Assembly (NCBI RefSeq): GCF_003605435.1
Contig: NZ_QXQB01000006.1
Location: forward strand, 1 to 64,000
Direction: 5' to 3'
Source of the DNA: Paenibacillus pinisoli
GTDB taxonomy: Bacteria > Bacillota > Bacilli > Paenibacillales > Paenibacillaceae
Length of the DNA stretch: 64,000 nucleotides
Made by a program: the position numbers and the translations under genes. Every line of letters starts with the position of its first letter. The first letter of the stretch is position 1. Positions 61,985-64,000 of this stretch are shown here, piece after piece. The notes below the pieces were generated by a model. That model worked only from the letters and a program-made list of their open reading frames with translations. It had not been told where the DNA came from and searched no databases.

Positions 61985-62788
61985 CTAACCTCCTTGTACG
62001 AATATTTTGTGCTGAGCCCTCGACCATACCCATCTCTCAATCAGCAGCAGGAAGAGAATCCAGAAGACTTGCAGGGCAAGAATGCCAAGCGCTTCCTGAA
62101 GCCCCGTCTTGCCTGCCAATATGGCGATGGGCTCGAATGTGACGAGCCGGAAGGGCAGGAAAGCGCCAATCTGCAGCAGCCACTGCGGGTAGAACCATAA
62201 TGGAACGAATGTGCCGGCGAACAGCTCATAGAAGGCTTTCATGAACCAGTCGATATAGTAGGCATTGCCTGTCCAGAAGCTCGTAAGGCCCAGCAAGTAG
62301 TGGATATGGTAGATGATGACGATGCCGCAAGTAACGCTGATGAGAAAAAGCGCAATTCGTGCAGGTTCCGCGGCAATCGACGGAACGCTCATGAAAATGA
62401 AATAGATGGCGCAGGCTGGCACTGCACTGAAGAGAAAGCGGAACAGATTCTCACCCCACTGGTCGGCGATCATATACGACTTGAAGGAGACGGGCTTGAT
62501 CAGATCTGTACTGATCGTGCCGCTGACTACCCGGTCGCCGATTGTTGAGCCGATGCGGGAGTAAGTCAGCGTGCCAACCAGCAGATTGATGAGCACGAAT
62601 AGCATCATGTCCTCATAGGTGATTCCGCCGATTTCCTCTTTCCCCCGGAATAAGCCCTGCCATACGCTCAGGAGGACGAACAGCCTCAAGAAGGAGCCTA
62701 GTGCTAGAATGACGGTATTGCTTCGATAAACACTATGCATGCGGAATGAGGTCATGGCGAACATGGCAAATAAGGTGTAACGTGTCAT
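61985..62788 (-). CDS. ABC-2 type permease, first gene of the exporter operon
   Basis: 267 residues with six TM segments. The N-terminus MTRYTLFAMFAMTSFRMHSV is the same type as its partner, and IGDRVVSGTISTDLIKPVSF is the matching cytoplasmic element before the helix bundle. It is divergent from the LysR gene at 62910 with 121 bases between, so LysR control is plausible. Confidence 0.88.
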   Translation of the reverse strand: MTRYTLFAMFAMTSFRMHSVYRSNTVILALGSFLRLFVLLSVWQGLFRGKEEIGGITYEDMMLFVLINLLVGTLTYSRIGSTIGDRVVSGTISTDLIKPVSFKSYMIADQWGENLFRFLFSAVPACAIYFIFMSVPSIAAEPARIALFLISVTCGIVIIYHIHYLLGLTSFWTGNAYYIDWFMKAFYELFAGTFVPLWFYPQWLLQIGAFLPFRLVTFEPIAILAGKTGLQEALGILALQVFWILFLLLIERWVWSRAQHKIFVQGG

Positions 62789-62909
62789 GGGCGTGCGTAT
62801 CCTCCTTCAACCAGAAATTTTTGTATAATCTGGGTCTTATCATAACCTGTTCCTATGATATAGTGATAATTGATAATAGATATAGCAGTTATAACGGAGG
62901 TTTATAGCT

Positions 62910-63812
62910 ATGGTGAATTTGGAGTTGTACCGTGTATTCTATTACACGGCGAAAGCCGGCAGCATATCCAAGGCCGCACAAGAGCTTCATATGGCTCAGC
63001 CCAGCGCCAGCCTGGCCATCAAACAGTTGGAGGACTCGCTCCATACGAATTTGTTCCACCGCACGCCGCGTGGCGTGTCGCTGACGAGCGAAGGCAGCAC
63101 ATTATTTGCCTATATTGAGCAAGCCTACGAGCTTATCATGTCAGCAGAGAGCAAGCTTGACGAGGTGGCGAAGATGGGCGGAGGAGAGGTGCGCATCGCT
63201 GCCAGCATATCGGTCATCCAATATGTGCTGCTGCCTCATATGGAACGGTTTCACCGGGAGTACCCGACGATTGAGATCAAGGTTGTTCATGGATCCACTC
63301 TGGGTTGTCTGAAGCTGCTCAAGGAAGGGAAGATCGACTTCTGCATCGTTCGTCTGCCTATAGAAGATGAGTCGCTAATGACGACGAGCTTATTATCGAT
63401 TCAGGATTGTTTTGTGGCGGGGGAGAAGTACAAGCATCTGTCAGAGGCTCCTGTGTCTATGAAAGAGCTAGCGGAGTACCCGCTCGTTGTGTTCCCGCCC
63501 CATATGACATCGCGCCAAGCGATGAACCGGTTGATGGCCTCGTATGGCGTGACATTTGAACCAAAGTATGAGATCGGAAGCTTGCAACTGCTCATCGGCT
63601 TTGCTCAAGCGAATCTGGGCATCTCCTATGTGGTTCGGGAGTTCGTAACAAAAGAGCTGGATGAAGGCAGTTTGTTCGAGGTAAAGCTCAAGGAACAGAT
63701 TCCGCGGATCGAGTTCGGCATCGTGCGAATGAAGCAGCTTGCCATACCGGTTGCCGCGCAGCAATTTATCGATCAGATGCTGGCAGAGGGCTCCGTCAAA
63801 GAGGAGAATTAG
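62910..63812 (+). CDS. LysR-family transcriptional regulator
   Basis: 300 residues, ATG behind GGAGG. The winged HTH reads MVNLELYRVFYYTAKAGSIS, then MAQPSASLAIKQLEDSLHTN. The effector domain follows from about residue 90 (GEVRIAASISVIQYVLLPHM). It has the usual length. It is divergent from the ABC-2 exporter operon and upstream of a probable agmatine deiminase gene, so either could be its target. Confidence 0.92.
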   Translation: MVNLELYRVFYYTAKAGSISKAAQELHMAQPSASLAIKQLEDSLHTNLFHRTPRGVSLTSEGSTLFAYIEQAYELIMSAESKLDEVAKMGGGEVRIAASISVIQYVLLPHMERFHREYPTIEIKVVHGSTLGCLKLLKEGKIDFCIVRLPIEDESLMTTSLLSIQDCFVAGEKYKHLSEAPVSMKELAEYPLVVFPPHMTSRQAMNRLMASYGVTFEPKYEIGSLQLLIGFAQANLGISYVVREFVTKELDEGSLFEVKLKEQIPRIEFGIVRMKQLAIPVAAQQFIDQMLAEGSVKEEN

Positions 63813-63952
63813 TTGGTTTTGTTTGGAGTTGACGGGGGTGAAATTTGCCCGTTATCATCCATTGTTACAGGCGTTTTTTTGTTATATGATAGGTAGGTGA
63901 ATCGGGGGTTGTCCCGTTCATGCCTATTATGGATATGATAATGGAGGATAAG

Positions 63953-64000
63953 ATGAATCCTAGAGATTTGAAATATAGAATGCCTGCTGAATGGGCAAAA
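63953..64000 (+). CDS. probable agmatine deiminase, first 16 codons (cut by window end)
   Basis: ATG 63953 with GGAGG 5 bases upstream. The visible start MNPRDLKYRMPAEWAK matches the N-terminus of agmatine deiminases (typically YRMPAEWxxHExxW). That enzyme turns agmatine into N-carbamoylputrescine in polyamine synthesis. With 16 residues the assignment is provisional. Confidence 0.6.
   Translation, partial: MNPRDLKYRMPAEWAK

Overview
The window looks like chromosomal DNA of a Paenibacillus-type bacterium (Bacillota, Bacillales). The evidence is Gram-positive-style ribosome binding sites, an S-layer-anchored surface protein, YesM/YesN-type two-component control of a sugar ABC transporter, cre-like CcpA boxes, a T-box leader before argS, and a small peptide gene whose leader resembles paeninodin-type lasso precursors. 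No rRNA, tRNA, CRISPR array or prophage was recognised.

Layout. 1-260: right end of an IS3-family element, then a copy of a dispersed hairpin repeat whose second copy lies at about 19745-19905. 322-3880: XRE-cupin regulator divergent from a hydrolase / extradiol dioxygenase / membrane protein operon. 4147-8332: M3 oligoendopeptidase, LysR regulator and DHA2-type MFS exporter. 8561-12796: HscC-type Hsp70 with a J-like/TPR partner. 12879-16515: two small membrane proteins, an ECF sigma factor with a probable membrane anti-sigma protein, YjdM and GreA. 16715-19685: SRPBCC protein and ketosteroid-dehydrogenase-like flavoprotein divergent from a TetR regulator with two operator-like palindromes. 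19964-26670: YesN/YesM pair divergent from a sugar ABC importer. 26847-32273: YitT protein, luciferase-like flavoprotein, and an OmpR-type two-component system followed by a cell-wall-binding lipoprotein. 32461-32922: nine exact-period 50-bp tandem repeats. 33105-35273: argS with its T-box leader.

35649-40544 is the most unusual part. A near-consensus promoter and a perfect 16-bp palindrome precede a 51-residue peptide with a paeninodin-like leader but a Lys/Pro/Gly-Ser core. Next come an HPr-kinase-like P-loop protein (PadeK type), a PqqD-like leader-recognition protein, an ABC exporter without a peptidase domain, two GNAT-like proteins and a second small peptide. No lasso cyclase, no leader protease and no other macrocyclase is present. 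I read this as a candidate RiPP locus in which phosphorylation, and perhaps acetylation, replaces lasso ring formation.

40696-49430: PLP aldolase/deaminase and FAD-linked oxidase pair, a GNAT protein, a YhhN protein, and a 1385-residue S-layer-anchored metallophosphoesterase. 49522-50262: a second 50-bp-period tandem array related to the first, with hairpin arms conserved by compensating changes. 50375-57788: a di/tricarboxylate-use locus (TctCBA, malic enzyme and an HPr-like protein that keeps the Ser46 region but lacks the His15 region) with a 13/14 cre box, divergent from a CitA/CitB-type sensor-regulator pair. 57862-64000: peptidase T, an APH-fold kinase, a three-gene ABC-2 exporter, a LysR regulator, and the first codons of a probable agmatine deiminase gene cut by the window end.
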